Made by a program: the position numbers and the translations under genes. Below, in pieces: positions 1 to 7,568 of a stretch of DNA of 64,000 nt (the stretch's first letter is position 1; every line of letters begins with the position of its first letter). Where the stretch lies: contig JBFWRS010000006.1 of NCBI GenBank assembly GCA_050248795.1, positions 58,339-122,338 of the forward strand, given 5' to 3'. Origin of the DNA: CAZTDU01 sp050248795. GTDB taxonomy: Bacteria > Pseudomonadota > Gammaproteobacteria > Burkholderiales > SG8-39. Below the pieces are notes generated by a model that made no database searches, was not told the origin of the DNA, and saw only the letters and a list, made by a program, of their open reading frames with translations.

Positions 1-119
1 AGCACCGACAGCGGATGGCATCCCATGCTGGCGAACGTGAGCAGGTCCGCCTGCATGCCGGCGCCGCCGGTGGGGTCGGACGCGGCAAAGCTCAGCACGA
101 AGCGGGGCAGGGTCGGCAT
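1..119 (-). CDS. thiD: Hydroxymethylpyrimidine/phosphomethylpyrimidine kinase, N-terminal fragment
   Basis: Only the first 39 codons are in the window; the gene runs off the left edge. The translation starts MPTLPRFVLSFAASDPTGGAG, followed by MQADLLTFASMGCH, which is the nucleotide/HMP-binding start of ThiD (SDxxGGAGxQAD). The enzyme phosphorylates HMP and HMP-P in thiamine synthesis in the cytoplasm. The ATG at 119-117 is preceded by a GAGGAAAT-like purine stretch on the other strand only, so the ribosome site is weak. It diverges from rubredoxin, a pairing common in betaproteobacteria. A TAGAAT box at 176-171 (minus) fits as its promoter. Confidence 0.85.
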   Translation of the reverse strand, partial: MPTLPRFVLSFAASDPTGGAGMQADLLTFASMGCHPLSV

Positions 120-170
120 GAGGAAATTCCGCGGCGATTGGAGTCGCGGATCAAGGTAATATGCCGGGCG

Positions 171-176
171 ATTCTA
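171..176 (-). promoter_or_regulatory. Candidate -10 box (TAGAAT) for thiD
   Basis: The plus strand reads ATTCTA, so the minus strand reads TAGAAT followed by CGCCC. It would give a leader of about 45 bases before the thiD start. No convincing -35 element is visible. The same TAGAAT plus GC-rich pattern recurs at several other starts in the window. Confidence 0.4.
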
Positions 177-190
177 ACCCGCTCTCCAAC

Positions 191-376
191 ATGGCCGAGA
201 ACCAAATCCAATACAAGACATGGATGTGCCTCATCTGCGGATGGGTCTATGACGAAGCTGCCGGCCTGCCGGAAGAAGGGATTGCCCCGGGCACGCGCTG
301 GGAGGATGTCCCCATCAACTGGACCTGTCCCGAGTGCGGTGCGCGCAAGGAAGACTTCGAGATGACGGAGATCTAG
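191..376 (+). CDS. Rubredoxin
   Basis: This 61-residue protein carries the two knuckles of a one-iron rubredoxin, CLICG (Cys13, Cys16) and CPECG (Cys46, Cys49), with the usual WVYDE and W37/W44 aromatic packing and the family motif PGTRWEDVP between them. It is a small soluble electron carrier with a single Fe(Cys)4 centre. I chose the ATG at 191 because homologues start just before the first knuckle; an in-frame ATG at 161 would add ten residues with no family match. It converges on the photolyase gene with a 10-base gap. The electron partner is not evident from the context. Confidence 0.93.
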   Translation: MAENQIQYKTWMCLICGWVYDEAAGLPEEGIAPGTRWEDVPINWTCPECGARKEDFEMTEI

Positions 377-386
377 GGACGGTTCA

Positions 387-1787
387 TCAGGCGCGCTGCT
401 TCAGCACGCCGAAGCGTTCCAGCGTGCGCTTGCGCGCCTCGGCGTGTTCGACGATCGGCGCCGGATAGCCCGGGGCGCCGCCACCGGTCCAGGGCGCGTG
501 CAGGTGCTCCAGCGGCACGTCGGCAAGCTCGGGCACGTAGCGGCGGATGAACATGCCATCGGCGTCGAATCTTTCCGACTGCGTCACCGGGTTGAAGATG
601 CGGAACCAGGGTTGCGCGTCGCAGCCGGTCGAAGCCGCCCACTGCCAGCCGCCGTTGTTCGACGCGAGCTCGTAGTCATTCAGCCGCGCGGCGAAGTAGC
701 GCTCGCCGTGCCGCCAGTCGATGCCCAGGTGCTTCACCAGGAAAGACGCGGTCAGCATGCGCAGGCGGTTGTGCATGTAGCCGGTGCGGTTCAGTTGCCG
801 CATCGCCGCGTCCACCAGCGGGTAGCCGGTGTTTCCCTCGCACCAGGCCTGCCACCAGTCGTCGCGGAAATCGAACCTCACGCGCGCGTACTCGCGGCGA
901 AAGGGCGAGTCGACGACATCCGGCCGCGCGGCGAGGATCATGAAGTAGAAGTCGCGCCATATCAGTTCCGACAGCCAGGTGTCGCTTCCCGCGCCGCCGC
1001 GCCGCCACGCGAATCCCGCGAGCTCGCGGATCGACAGCGTGCCGAAGCGCAGGTGCACGGACAGGCGGGAGGTGCCCTCGCGCGCCGGAAAGTCGCGCTG
1101 GTCGCGATAGGCGTCGATGCGCTGCCTGAACGCGTCGAAGAGCGCGCGCGCGGCGGACATGCCGGCGCCGATGCCGAGCGCGGCGAGGTCGGTGCGCGCG
1201 AATCCGAGCTCATCGAGCGTCGGCAGCGCCGCGTCCGGCGCCGGCGCGAGCCGGGCGGCATGCCGTGCCACCGGGTACGCCTGGACGTGAAACGGCGCGA
1301 GCTTCTTCAGCCAGGCGTTGCGGTATGGTGTGTACACGCTGAACGCGCCGCCCGCGCGCGTGCGCACCTCGTCCAGCTCGAAGACGACCTGGTCCTTGCG
1401 CGTGTGAAAGCCGATGCCCTCCCGCGCTAGCACTGCGGCAACCCCGGCGTCCCGTGCGATCGCCGCGGGCTCGTAGTCGCGGTTGGCGTAGACGGCCGTG
1501 ACGCCGAGGCGGCGCGCCAGGCGCGGAATCTCGTCCTGCGGGTGCCCCTGCAGCGCGTGCAGGCCGCCACCGAGCCTTTCCAGGCCGGACTTGAGCTCGG
1601 CAACGCTGGCATGGAGGAACTCGACGCGGCGCTCCTTGCGCGAGGGCAGGGCGTCGAGTATTCCGCGATCGAACACGAACGCACAGTGCACCGCCTCGTG
1701 TGCGGTCAGCGCGGCGTGCAGGGCAGCGTGGTCGTGGTCGCGCAGGTCCCGCCGGAACCACACCAGCGCTGCGCCTGTGGCGGGCAT
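387..1787 (-). CDS. phr: Deoxyribodipyrimidine photolyase (class I CPD photolyase)
   Basis: 466 residues, normal for a class I photolyase. The N-terminal Rossmann-like antenna domain opens with WFRRDLR at about residue 10. The helical FAD domain shows RDFYFMI near 277, GYPLVDAAMRQL near 320, the HNR-x-RM motif, and NNGGWQWAASTG near 375, which cradles FAD and carries the electron-transfer tryptophans. The enzyme uses light to split cyclobutane pyrimidine dimers. The frame stays open far upstream, but family alignment and divergence from algH fix the start at the ATG 1787-1785. Only 21 bases separate it from the algH start, so the two promoters must overlap. Confidence 0.93.
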   Translation of the reverse strand: MPATGAALVWFRRDLRDHDHAALHAALTAHEAVHCAFVFDRGILDALPSRKERRVEFLHASVAELKSGLERLGGGLHALQGHPQDEIPRLARRLGVTAVYANRDYEPAAIARDAGVAAVLAREGIGFHTRKDQVVFELDEVRTRAGGAFSVYTPYRNAWLKKLAPFHVQAYPVARHAARLAPAPDAALPTLDELGFARTDLAALGIGAGMSAARALFDAFRQRIDAYRDQRDFPAREGTSRLSVHLRFGTLSIRELAGFAWRRGGAGSDTWLSELIWRDFYFMILAARPDVVDSPFRREYARVRFDFRDDWWQAWCEGNTGYPLVDAAMRQLNRTGYMHNRLRMLTASFLVKHLGIDWRHGERYFAARLNDYELASNNGGWQWAASTGCDAQPWFRIFNPVTQSERFDADGMFIRRYVPELADVPLEHLHAPWTGGGAPGYPAPIVEHAEARKRTLERFGVLKQRA

Positions 1788-1788
1788 T

Positions 1789-1803
1789 GCGCTAAAATAG
1801 CGC
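1789..1803. promoter_or_regulatory. Symmetric -10 region between phr and algH
   Basis: A perfect inverted repeat, GCGCTA-AAA-TAGCGC, fills the gap between two divergent start codons. On the plus strand it contains TAAAAT (1793-1798), ten bases before the algH GTG. On the minus strand it reads TATTTT just before the phr ATG. It can act as a shared -10 region for both genes or as an operator. No -35 consensus is evident on either side. Confidence 0.4.
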
Positions 1804-1808
1804 CAAGC

Positions 1809-2369
1809 GTGTCCTCGATCAATCTGACGAACCACTTCCTGATCGCCATGCCCAACATGGCCGATCCACATTTCTCGAGGACGCTGACCTACGTCTGCGA
1901 GCACAACGACAATGGCGCGCTGGGCGTGGTGGTGAACCGCCCGATCGACATGACCCTGCAGGACCTGCTCGAGAGGCTTTCCCTCAAGCCGATCGACCGC
2001 GAAGCAGGCAGCGCGCCGATCTATTTCGGCGGGCCGGTGCAGACCGACCGCGGCTTCGTGCTGCACGAGCCCGCGGGAGACTGGCAGTCCACGCTGCGCG
2101 TGCACGAGGCGATAGGCCTGACCACCTCCAAGGACATTCTGGAGGCGGTGTCGCAGGGCGCGGGCCCGGCGCGCATGCTGGTGACGCTGGGGTATTCGGG
2201 CTGGTCGCCCGGCCAGATCGAAAGCGAGATCGCACAGAACGCCTGGCTCACCGTGGAGGCGAAGGACGCGATCCTGTTCGACCTGCCGGCAGGCGAGCGG
2301 CTGCCCGCGGCGATGGAACTGCTGGGGCTGGACTACGCGCGGCTCGCCGACGTGGCGGGACATGCCTGA
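1809..2369 (+). CDS. algH: YqgE/AlgH family protein
   Basis: 186 residues, the usual family size. The conserved opening LTNHFLIAMPNMADPHFSRTL, then CEHNDNGALGVVVNRP and FGGPVQTDRGFVLH, identify UPF0301 (YqgE/AlgH). The molecular function is unsettled; in pseudomonads it was first described as an alginate regulator. The GTG at 1809 is preferred because the conserved LTNHFLIAMP segment begins six codons later, and starting at the inner ATGs would remove it. It heads an operon with ruvX and the pyr genes and overlaps ruvX by 8 bases. The candidate -10 at 1793-1798 would give an almost leaderless transcript. Confidence 0.9.
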   Translation: MSSINLTNHFLIAMPNMADPHFSRTLTYVCEHNDNGALGVVVNRPIDMTLQDLLERLSLKPIDREAGSAPIYFGGPVQTDRGFVLHEPAGDWQSTLRVHEAIGLTTSKDILEAVSQGAGPARMLVTLGYSGWSPGQIESEIAQNAWLTVEAKDAILFDLPAGERLPAAMELLGLDYARLADVAGHA

Positions 2370-2802
2370 CAAGGCGACGCGCACCGTCCTCGCCTTCGAT
2401 TTCGGCCTGAAACGCATTGGCGTCGCGGTGGGCGACGAGGGGCTGGGGACTTCGCACCCGCTGCCGGGCATCGTCGCGAGCGGGGATGACGCATTCTCAG
2501 CCGTGGCAAGGCTGGTCGATGAATGGCGGCCGGCGCAGCTGGTGGTGGGCCTGCCGCTTGCCAGCGACGGCACGCCGCACGAGCAGACGCGGCGCGCCGA
2601 GCGCTTTGCGCGCCGGCTCGAAGGGCGCTTTCACCTGCCGGTCGCGCTGGTGGACGAGCGCTACAGCTCGGTCGAGGCGGAAGGCAGGCTGCGCGAGGCG
2701 GCGGGCGCGAGGCTTGCCGCGAAGGCCTCCCGCGCACGCGCGCTCGATTCGCAGGCCGCGCAACTGATACTGGAGCAGTACCTTGGCCGACAGCCTGCCT
2801 GA
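2362..2802 (+). CDS. ruvX: Putative pre-16S rRNA nuclease / Holliday junction resolvase-like protein YqgF
   Basis: 146 residues with an RNase H fold. The first acidic strand is LAFDFGLKRIGVAVGD (Asp13), followed by LVVGLP and the DERYSS segment, and the terminal LDSQAAQLILEQYL carries the last acidic residue (Asp129). The family trims the 5' end of 16S rRNA in E. coli and was earlier proposed as a resolvase. It overlaps algH by 8 bases and the pyrR start by 20 bases, so translation is probably coupled. algH-ruvX pairing is conserved across proteobacteria, which supports the call. Confidence 0.92.
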   Translation: MPDKATRTVLAFDFGLKRIGVAVGDEGLGTSHPLPGIVASGDDAFSAVARLVDEWRPAQLVVGLPLASDGTPHEQTRRAERFARRLEGRFHLPVALVDERYSSVEAEGRLREAAGARLAAKASRARALDSQAAQLILEQYLGRQPA

Positions 2803-3286
2803 CGCCGAGGCGCTGTGCGCCGAGCTCGCCGCGCAGCTGCGCCCGGCGCTGCGGCCGGCAAGCGCGATGATCGGCATACACACCGGCGGCGTGTGGGTCG
2901 CCGAACGGCTGCACGCGGCGCTCGCGCTGCAGGATCCGCTGGCTACCATGGACATCGCGTTCTATCGCGATGACTACGCCAAGCAGGGCCTGCACCACGA
3001 TCCGAAGCGGACGCGCATCCCGTTCGGCATCGAGGGCCGCGACCTGCTGCTGGTGGACGACATCCTGTACACCGGCCGCACGGTGCGCGCGGCGATGAAC
3101 GAACTGTTCGACTACGGCCGTCCGGCGTCGATCTCGCTCGTGGTGCTGGCAGACCGCGGCGGCCGCGAACTGCCGATCTGCGCCAGCCACTGCGGCGCGC
3201 GCATCGAAGTCCCCGAGGGCGCGCGGCTTCGCCTGAAGAAGGCCGCAGACGAGCGCCTCTACCTGGAACTGCAGCATGCAGCGTAA
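2783..3286 (+). CDS. pyrR: PyrR bifunctional pyr regulator / uracil phosphoribosyltransferase
   Basis: 167 residues of a type I phosphoribosyltransferase. The PRPP loop VDDILYTGRT lies at residues 91-100, and IGIHTGGVWVAERL near 30 and the flexible FYRDDY region match PyrR. In Firmicutes PyrR binds pyr mRNA; in Gram-negatives it may act mainly as a uracil salvage enzyme or in regulation that is less well defined. The only start that keeps the full N-terminus is TTG at 2783, inside the 3' end of ruvX. It overlaps pyrB by 11 bases. I see no classic pyr attenuator before pyrB, because the genes overlap. Confidence 0.9.
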   Translation: MADSLPDAEALCAELAAQLRPALRPASAMIGIHTGGVWVAERLHAALALQDPLATMDIAFYRDDYAKQGLHHDPKRTRIPFGIEGRDLLLVDDILYTGRTVRAAMNELFDYGRPASISLVVLADRGGRELPICASHCGARIEVPEGARLRLKKAADERLYLELQHAA

Positions 3287-4226
3287 CCCGCAGCTGAACG
3301 CGAGCGGCGCGCTGCAGCACCTGCTGTCCATCGAGGGACTGCCGCGCGAGATCGTGCTGCAGATCCTCGACACCGCGGCGTCGTTCGTCGGCGTGACCGA
3401 GCGCGAAGTGAAGAAGGTGCCGCTGCTGCGCGGCAAGAGCGTGTTCAACCTCTTCTTCGAGCCGTCGACGCGCACGCGCACCACCTTCGAGATCGCCGCC
3501 AAGCGGCTCTCGGCCGATGTCATCAACCTCAACATCGCGGCGAGTTCGCAGACCAAGGGCGAGTCGCTGCTCGACACGGTGGCGAACCTTTCGGCGATGC
3601 AGGCGGACCTGTTCATCGTCCGCCACTCGGCCTCGGGCGCGCCGTTCATGATCGCGCGGCACGTCAAGCCGCACGAGCACGTCATCAACGCGGGCGACGG
3701 CCGGCACGCACACCCGACGCAAGGGCTGCTCGACCTGTACACCATACGGCACTACAAGCGCGACTTCTCCGCGCTCACGGTCGCCGTGGTGGGCGACGTG
3801 CTGCATTCGCGCGTGGCGCGGTCGCTGATACACGGCCTCAACATCCTCGGCGTTCCCGAGGTCAGGGTGGTCGGCCCGCGCACGCTGGTGCCCGCCGGCA
3901 TCGAGGCGCTGGGGGTCAGGGTGTTCCACGACATGCGCGCCGGCCTGAAGGATTGCGACGTCATCGTCATGCTGCGGCTGCAGAGCGAGCGCATGAAGGG
4001 CGCGCTGCTGCCGAGTGCGCAGGAGTTCTTCAAGCACTACGGCCTCACCGACGAAAAGCTGGCGGTGGCCAGGCCCGACGCCATCGTCATGCATCCGGGG
4101 CCGATGAACCGCGGCGTCGAGATCGATTCGCCGGTCGCCGATGGCCCGCAATCGGTGATCCTGCCGCAGGTCACCTTCGGCATCGCGGTGCGCATGGCGG
4201 TGATGTCCATCGTGGCGGGCAACTGA
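3276..4226 (+). CDS. pyrB: Aspartate carbamoyltransferase catalytic subunit
   Basis: 316 residues. The carbamoyl-phosphate motif FEPSTRTRTTFE lies near residue 61, with SSQTKGESLLDT near 90, HPTQGLLD near 145 and the aspartate-binding MLRLQ region at about 232-236. It condenses carbamoyl phosphate and aspartate in the committed step of pyrimidine synthesis. No pyrI regulatory chain is in the window. Instead pyrB is followed two bases later by a dihydroorotase-like gene lacking metal ligands, the arrangement of class A ATCases in pseudomonads, where a PyrB-PyrC' dodecamer forms. That predicts the same complex here. Confidence 0.95.
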   Translation: MQRNPQLNASGALQHLLSIEGLPREIVLQILDTAASFVGVTEREVKKVPLLRGKSVFNLFFEPSTRTRTTFEIAAKRLSADVINLNIAASSQTKGESLLDTVANLSAMQADLFIVRHSASGAPFMIARHVKPHEHVINAGDGRHAHPTQGLLDLYTIRHYKRDFSALTVAVVGDVLHSRVARSLIHGLNILGVPEVRVVGPRTLVPAGIEALGVRVFHDMRAGLKDCDVIVMLRLQSERMKGALLPSAQEFFKHYGLTDEKLAVARPDAIVMHPGPMNRGVEIDSPVADGPQSVILPQVTFGIAVRMAVMSIVAGN

Positions 4227-4228
4227 CA

Positions 4229-5506
4229 ATGAGCCTGCTTGTCGCCAACGGCAGGGTGATCGACCCGCGAACCGGGCGCGACGCCACCGGGGATGTGCTG
4301 CTCGATGAGGGCAGGATCGTCGCGCTGGATGCCGCGGCGCGCGGCGCCGCGGCCGGGCGCACGATCGACGCCAGGGGACTGGTCGTGGCGCCCGGGCTGA
4401 TCGACATTGCGGCGCGGCTGCGCGAACCCGGCTTCGAGCACAAGGCGACGCTGGAGTCAGAGATGGATGCGGCGGTCGCCGGCGGCGTCACCAGCCTGGC
4501 GTGTCCGCCCGATACCGACCCGCCGCTGGACGAGCCGGGCCTGGTCGACATGCTGCGCCGGCGCGCCAAGGTACTCAGGCGCGCGCGCGTGTATCCGGTC
4601 GGCGCGCTGACGGTGAAGCTGGCGGGAGAGTCGCTTACCGAGATGGCGGAACTGGCCGAGGCCGGCTGCGTCGCGTTTTCGCAGGCCAACATGCCGATCG
4701 CCGACAGCCAGGTGCTGTGGCGGGCGCTGCAGTACGCCGGCACCTTCGGCTTCCCGGTGTGGCTGCGGGTGCAGGATCCGTGGCTGGCGAAGGGAGGCGT
4801 GGCGCACGACGGCGACGTCGCGACGCGCCTGGGGTTGCCCGGCATCCCGGCGTTCGCCGAGACGGTGGCGCTGGCGGCGCTGCTGGAGCTCGTGCGCGCC
4901 ACGCAGGCGCGCGTGCATGTCTGTCGCATCTCCACCGCCGGTGCGGTCGAGATGATCCGTCGCGCGCGCGATGAAGGCCTGCCGGTGAGCTGCGACGTCG
5001 GCGTCCACCACCTGCACCTGTCCGAGATGGACATCGGCTACTTCGATCCTCAGTGCCGGCTCGACCCGCCGCTGCGCACGCAGCGCGACCGCGATGCGCT
5101 TGCCCGGGCGCTCGCCGAGGGCAGCATAGACTGCGTCTGCTCGGACCACACGCCGCTGGACGAGGACCAGAAGCAGTTGCCGTTCGCAGAAGCGGTGCCG
5201 GGCGCGAGCGGACTGGAAACCCTGCTGCCGCTGGTGCTGAAGTGGGCAGACGCTCGCGGCCTCGCGCTGCCCGCTGCGCTGGCGCGCGTGACCAGCGATC
5301 CGGCGCGGATACTCGGCGTATCGCAGGGCCGCATCGAGGTCGGCGCGCCCGGCGATCTGGCGATTTTCGATCCGCACGCGCCTTTCCTGCTGAATGCGCA
5401 GGCGCTGAAGAGCCAGGGGAAGAACTCGCCCTTCCTCGGACACGAACTCGAAGGCCGCGTACGCTACACCGTCGTGGCCGGAAACGTGGTGTACGAGCAG
5501 GCCTGA
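4229..5506 (+). CDS. pyrC': Non-catalytic dihydroorotase-like subunit (PyrC')
   Basis: 425 residues of the class I dihydroorotase/amidohydrolase fold, with PGLID...LREPG near 56-67 and GGVTSLACPPDTDPP. The metal-binding HxH expected at 61 and 63 is replaced by Ala61 and Arg63 (DIAARLRE). The later His in the usual HxSTxG segment is Arg (CRISTAG), and the TxDHAPH-type loop reads CSDHTPLD. Loss of several ligands argues that it cannot bind the zinc pair. In Pseudomonas such a protein is needed to assemble and stabilise PyrB. A catalytic pyrC must lie elsewhere. The ATG at 4229 follows pyrB at once; its stop overlaps rlpA by one base. Confidence 0.85.
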   Translation: MSLLVANGRVIDPRTGRDATGDVLLDEGRIVALDAAARGAAAGRTIDARGLVVAPGLIDIAARLREPGFEHKATLESEMDAAVAGGVTSLACPPDTDPPLDEPGLVDMLRRRAKVLRRARVYPVGALTVKLAGESLTEMAELAEAGCVAFSQANMPIADSQVLWRALQYAGTFGFPVWLRVQDPWLAKGGVAHDGDVATRLGLPGIPAFAETVALAALLELVRATQARVHVCRISTAGAVEMIRRARDEGLPVSCDVGVHHLHLSEMDIGYFDPQCRLDPPLRTQRDRDALARALAEGSIDCVCSDHTPLDEDQKQLPFAEAVPGASGLETLLPLVLKWADARGLALPAALARVTSDPARILGVSQGRIEVGAPGDLAIFDPHAPFLLNAQALKSQGKNSPFLGHELEGRVRYTVVAGNVVYEQA

Positions 5507-6399
5507 TGCGGCGCATCGCGGCGCTCGCCATCGCGCTACTGCTCGCTGCCTGCGGTTCGGCACCACCCCGCACGCAGTCCCCCGGCGAACCGGGGGCAGC
5601 GCCGCCTGAGCATGCGCCGCGCAAGGGTGGCTACTACAAGGACGACGGTCCGGGCGCCAACGCACCGCGCGATCTCGAGCAGACGCCCGACGCGGTCCCG
5701 CGCGAGGAGCCGCCGCACCGGTTCGCCAACCGGCCCTACGAAGTGTTCGGCAGGCGCTACGTGCCGGTTGCGCGGCCAGCCGGCTTTCGCGAGCGCGGCA
5801 CTGCGACCTGGTACGGGCGACGCTATCACGGCCAGCGCACCTCGAGCGGCGAGCCTTACGACATGTACGCGATGACGGCGGCCCACCCCACGCTGCAGAT
5901 CCCGAGCTACGTGCGCGTCACCAACCTCGCCAACGGGCGCAGCGTCGTCGTGCGGGTAAACGACCGCGGGCCGTTCCTTGCCGGCCGCGTCATCGATCTT
6001 TCCTACACCGCCGCGCTCAAGCTTGGCTACATCGGAGCCGGGAGTGCGCAGGTCGAGCTCGAGGTGGTCGATACTGCGTCGCCCCCGGTGACTGCGGCAC
6101 CTGCGCCTGCGCCTGCCGCCGCGCCCGCGCCGGCCCGCGCGCCTGCGCCCGCGCCCTCCGCGTCGGGGGCGGTGTACGTGCAACTGGGTGCGTTCTCGGC
6201 GCGCGAGGGCGCGGAAAATTTTCGCGCGCGCGTTTACCGGCAGCTCGCGTGGCTGAACGACGCCATCCACGTGCGCGAAGGTGAAGGCGGGCTCTACAGG
6301 CTGCACCTCGGGCCGTACGCATCCGCGGACGATGCGCGGCGTGTCGCAGAGCGGATCGACGCTGAACTGCAGCTCGCACCGGTGCTCGTAAGACCATAG
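5506..6399 (+). CDS. rlpA: Septal ring lytic transglycosylase RlpA-type lipoprotein
   Basis: 297 residues. A lipoprotein signal ends in the lipobox LAAC (Cys16). A double-psi beta-barrel domain starts near residue 98 (GTATWYG, GQRTSSGEPYD, and VVVRVNDRGPF with the catalytic-type Asp). A Pro/Ala-rich linker leads to a C-terminal SPOR domain from about residue 222 (VYVQLGAFS), which binds denuded septal glycan. The family cleaves peptide-free glycan strands at the septum or acts structurally there. The ATG shares one base with the pyrC' stop (TGATG). It is followed by dacC, a typical wall-enzyme neighbour. Confidence 0.92.
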   Translation: MRRIAALAIALLLAACGSAPPRTQSPGEPGAAPPEHAPRKGGYYKDDGPGANAPRDLEQTPDAVPREEPPHRFANRPYEVFGRRYVPVARPAGFRERGTATWYGRRYHGQRTSSGEPYDMYAMTAAHPTLQIPSYVRVTNLANGRSVVVRVNDRGPFLAGRVIDLSYTAALKLGYIGAGSAQVELEVVDTASPPVTAAPAPAPAAAPAPARAPAPAPSASGAVYVQLGAFSAREGAENFRARVYRQLAWLNDAIHVREGEGGLYRLHLGPYASADDARRVAERIDAELQLAPVLVRP

Positions 6400-6403
6400 C
6401 GCG

Positions 6404-6409
6404 TATAAT
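6404..6409 (+). promoter_or_regulatory. Candidate -10 box (TATAAT) for dacC
   Basis: A perfect TATAAT followed by TCGCGCCC lies 12 bases before the dacC ATG. The transcript would start at about 6416 and have a leader of only a few bases. The spacing to any -35-like sequence is not convincing. Confidence 0.5.
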
Positions 6410-6421
6410 TCGCGCCCTTCC

Positions 6422-7558
6422 ATGATGCGAATCTTCATTCCAGCCGTATTCGCGGTCCTGGCCGCGATCTCACTTGCCGTGCACGCACAGGCACCGCAGC
6501 CGCCGGCGGTGGTCGGGAAGGCGTGGATCGTGTTCGATGTCTCCAGCGGCCAGGTGCTCGCGGCGGAAAAGCCCGACGAGCGCTTCGAGCCGGCCTCGCT
6601 CACCAAGCTGATGACTGCGTACGTGGTGTTCTCGGCGCTGCGTGACAAGAAGCTGACGCTCGATCAGCAGGTGAAGGTGTCCGAGCGTGCGTGGAAGGCC
6701 GTCGGCTCGCGCATGTTCATCGAACCGCGCCACCCGGTGAGCGTCGACGACCTCATCCGCGGCATGGTGGTGCAGTCGGGCAACGATGCGTGCATCGCGC
6801 TTGCCGAGGCGGTCGCCGGTTCCGAGGAGGCGTTCGCGCAGCTGATGAACCGGGAAGCGCAGCGCCTGGGCATGACGGCGTCGAACTTCACCAACGCGTC
6901 GGGCCTGCCCGATCCCCGCCACTACAGCACCGCGAGCGACCTGAGGCTGCTCGCCGCGGCGCTGATCCGCGACTTCCCTGCCGAGTACGCGCAGTACTAC
7001 TCGCAGAAGGAGTTCCGCTACAACAAGATCACGCAGGCGAATCGCAACCGCCTGCTGTGGCTGGACCCGACTGTCGACGGCGTGAAGACCGGCTACACCG
7101 AGGCCGCCGGGTACTGCCTGATCGCATCCTCCAGGCGCGGCGAGCGGCGCCTGCTATCGGTGCTGCTTGGCTCCACGTCCGAATCCGCACGCGTGCAGGA
7201 GTCGCAGAAGCTGCTGAACTGGGGGTTCCTCTTCTTCGACGCCGTGAAGCTGTACGCAGCGAAGCAGCCGGTGAAAGACCTCGAAGTCTGGAAGGGGGCC
7301 AGTGACGTGCTCAAGGCGGGTTTCCAGCAGGACATTGCGGTCACCGTGCCGAAGGGGCAGGCCGACAAGCTGAAGGCCGAGCTCGTTTCGCAGACGCCGC
7401 TGGTGGCGCCGATCGCGCTGGGCCAGCGCGTCGCCATGCTGCGCGTGTCACTCGACGGAAAACCCATGGGCGAGTATCCGCTGGTGGCGCTCGAGGCGGT
7501 GCCGGCCGCGGGCTTCTTCGGGCGTGCCTGGGATACACTGCGGCTCTGGGTCAAATAG
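6422..7558 (+). CDS. dacC: D-alanyl-D-alanine carboxypeptidase (PBP5/6 type)
   Basis: 378 residues with a Sec signal peptide ending near AVHAQA. The three penicillin-binding motifs are in place: SLTK (Ser59, Lys62), SGN (119-121) and KTG (222-224). A C-terminal PBP5 domain follows, with a final amphipathic helix (AWDTLRLWVK) that would lie on the membrane. It removes the terminal D-Ala from muropeptides in the periplasm and so controls cross-linking. Family members are called dacA, dacC or dacD; which one cannot be decided here. The next gene, a D-amino acid aminotransferase, starts 10 bases downstream. Confidence 0.93.
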   Translation: MMRIFIPAVFAVLAAISLAVHAQAPQPPAVVGKAWIVFDVSSGQVLAAEKPDERFEPASLTKLMTAYVVFSALRDKKLTLDQQVKVSERAWKAVGSRMFIEPRHPVSVDDLIRGMVVQSGNDACIALAEAVAGSEEAFAQLMNREAQRLGMTASNFTNASGLPDPRHYSTASDLRLLAAALIRDFPAEYAQYYSQKEFRYNKITQANRNRLLWLDPTVDGVKTGYTEAAGYCLIASSRRGERRLLSVLLGSTSESARVQESQKLLNWGFLFFDAVKLYAAKQPVKDLEVWKGASDVLKAGFQQDIAVTVPKGQADKLKAELVSQTPLVAPIALGQRVAMLRVSLDGKPMGEYPLVALEAVPAAGFFGRAWDTLRLWVK

Positions 7559-7568
7559 CGAGGACGAC

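Noticed and set aside
6100..6175. A repeated Ala-Pro coding stretch that might be a tandem repeat element
   Set aside because: It is the flexible Pro/Ala linker between the barrel and SPOR domains of RlpA. It is low-complexity but not a mobile or CRISPR-like repeat.
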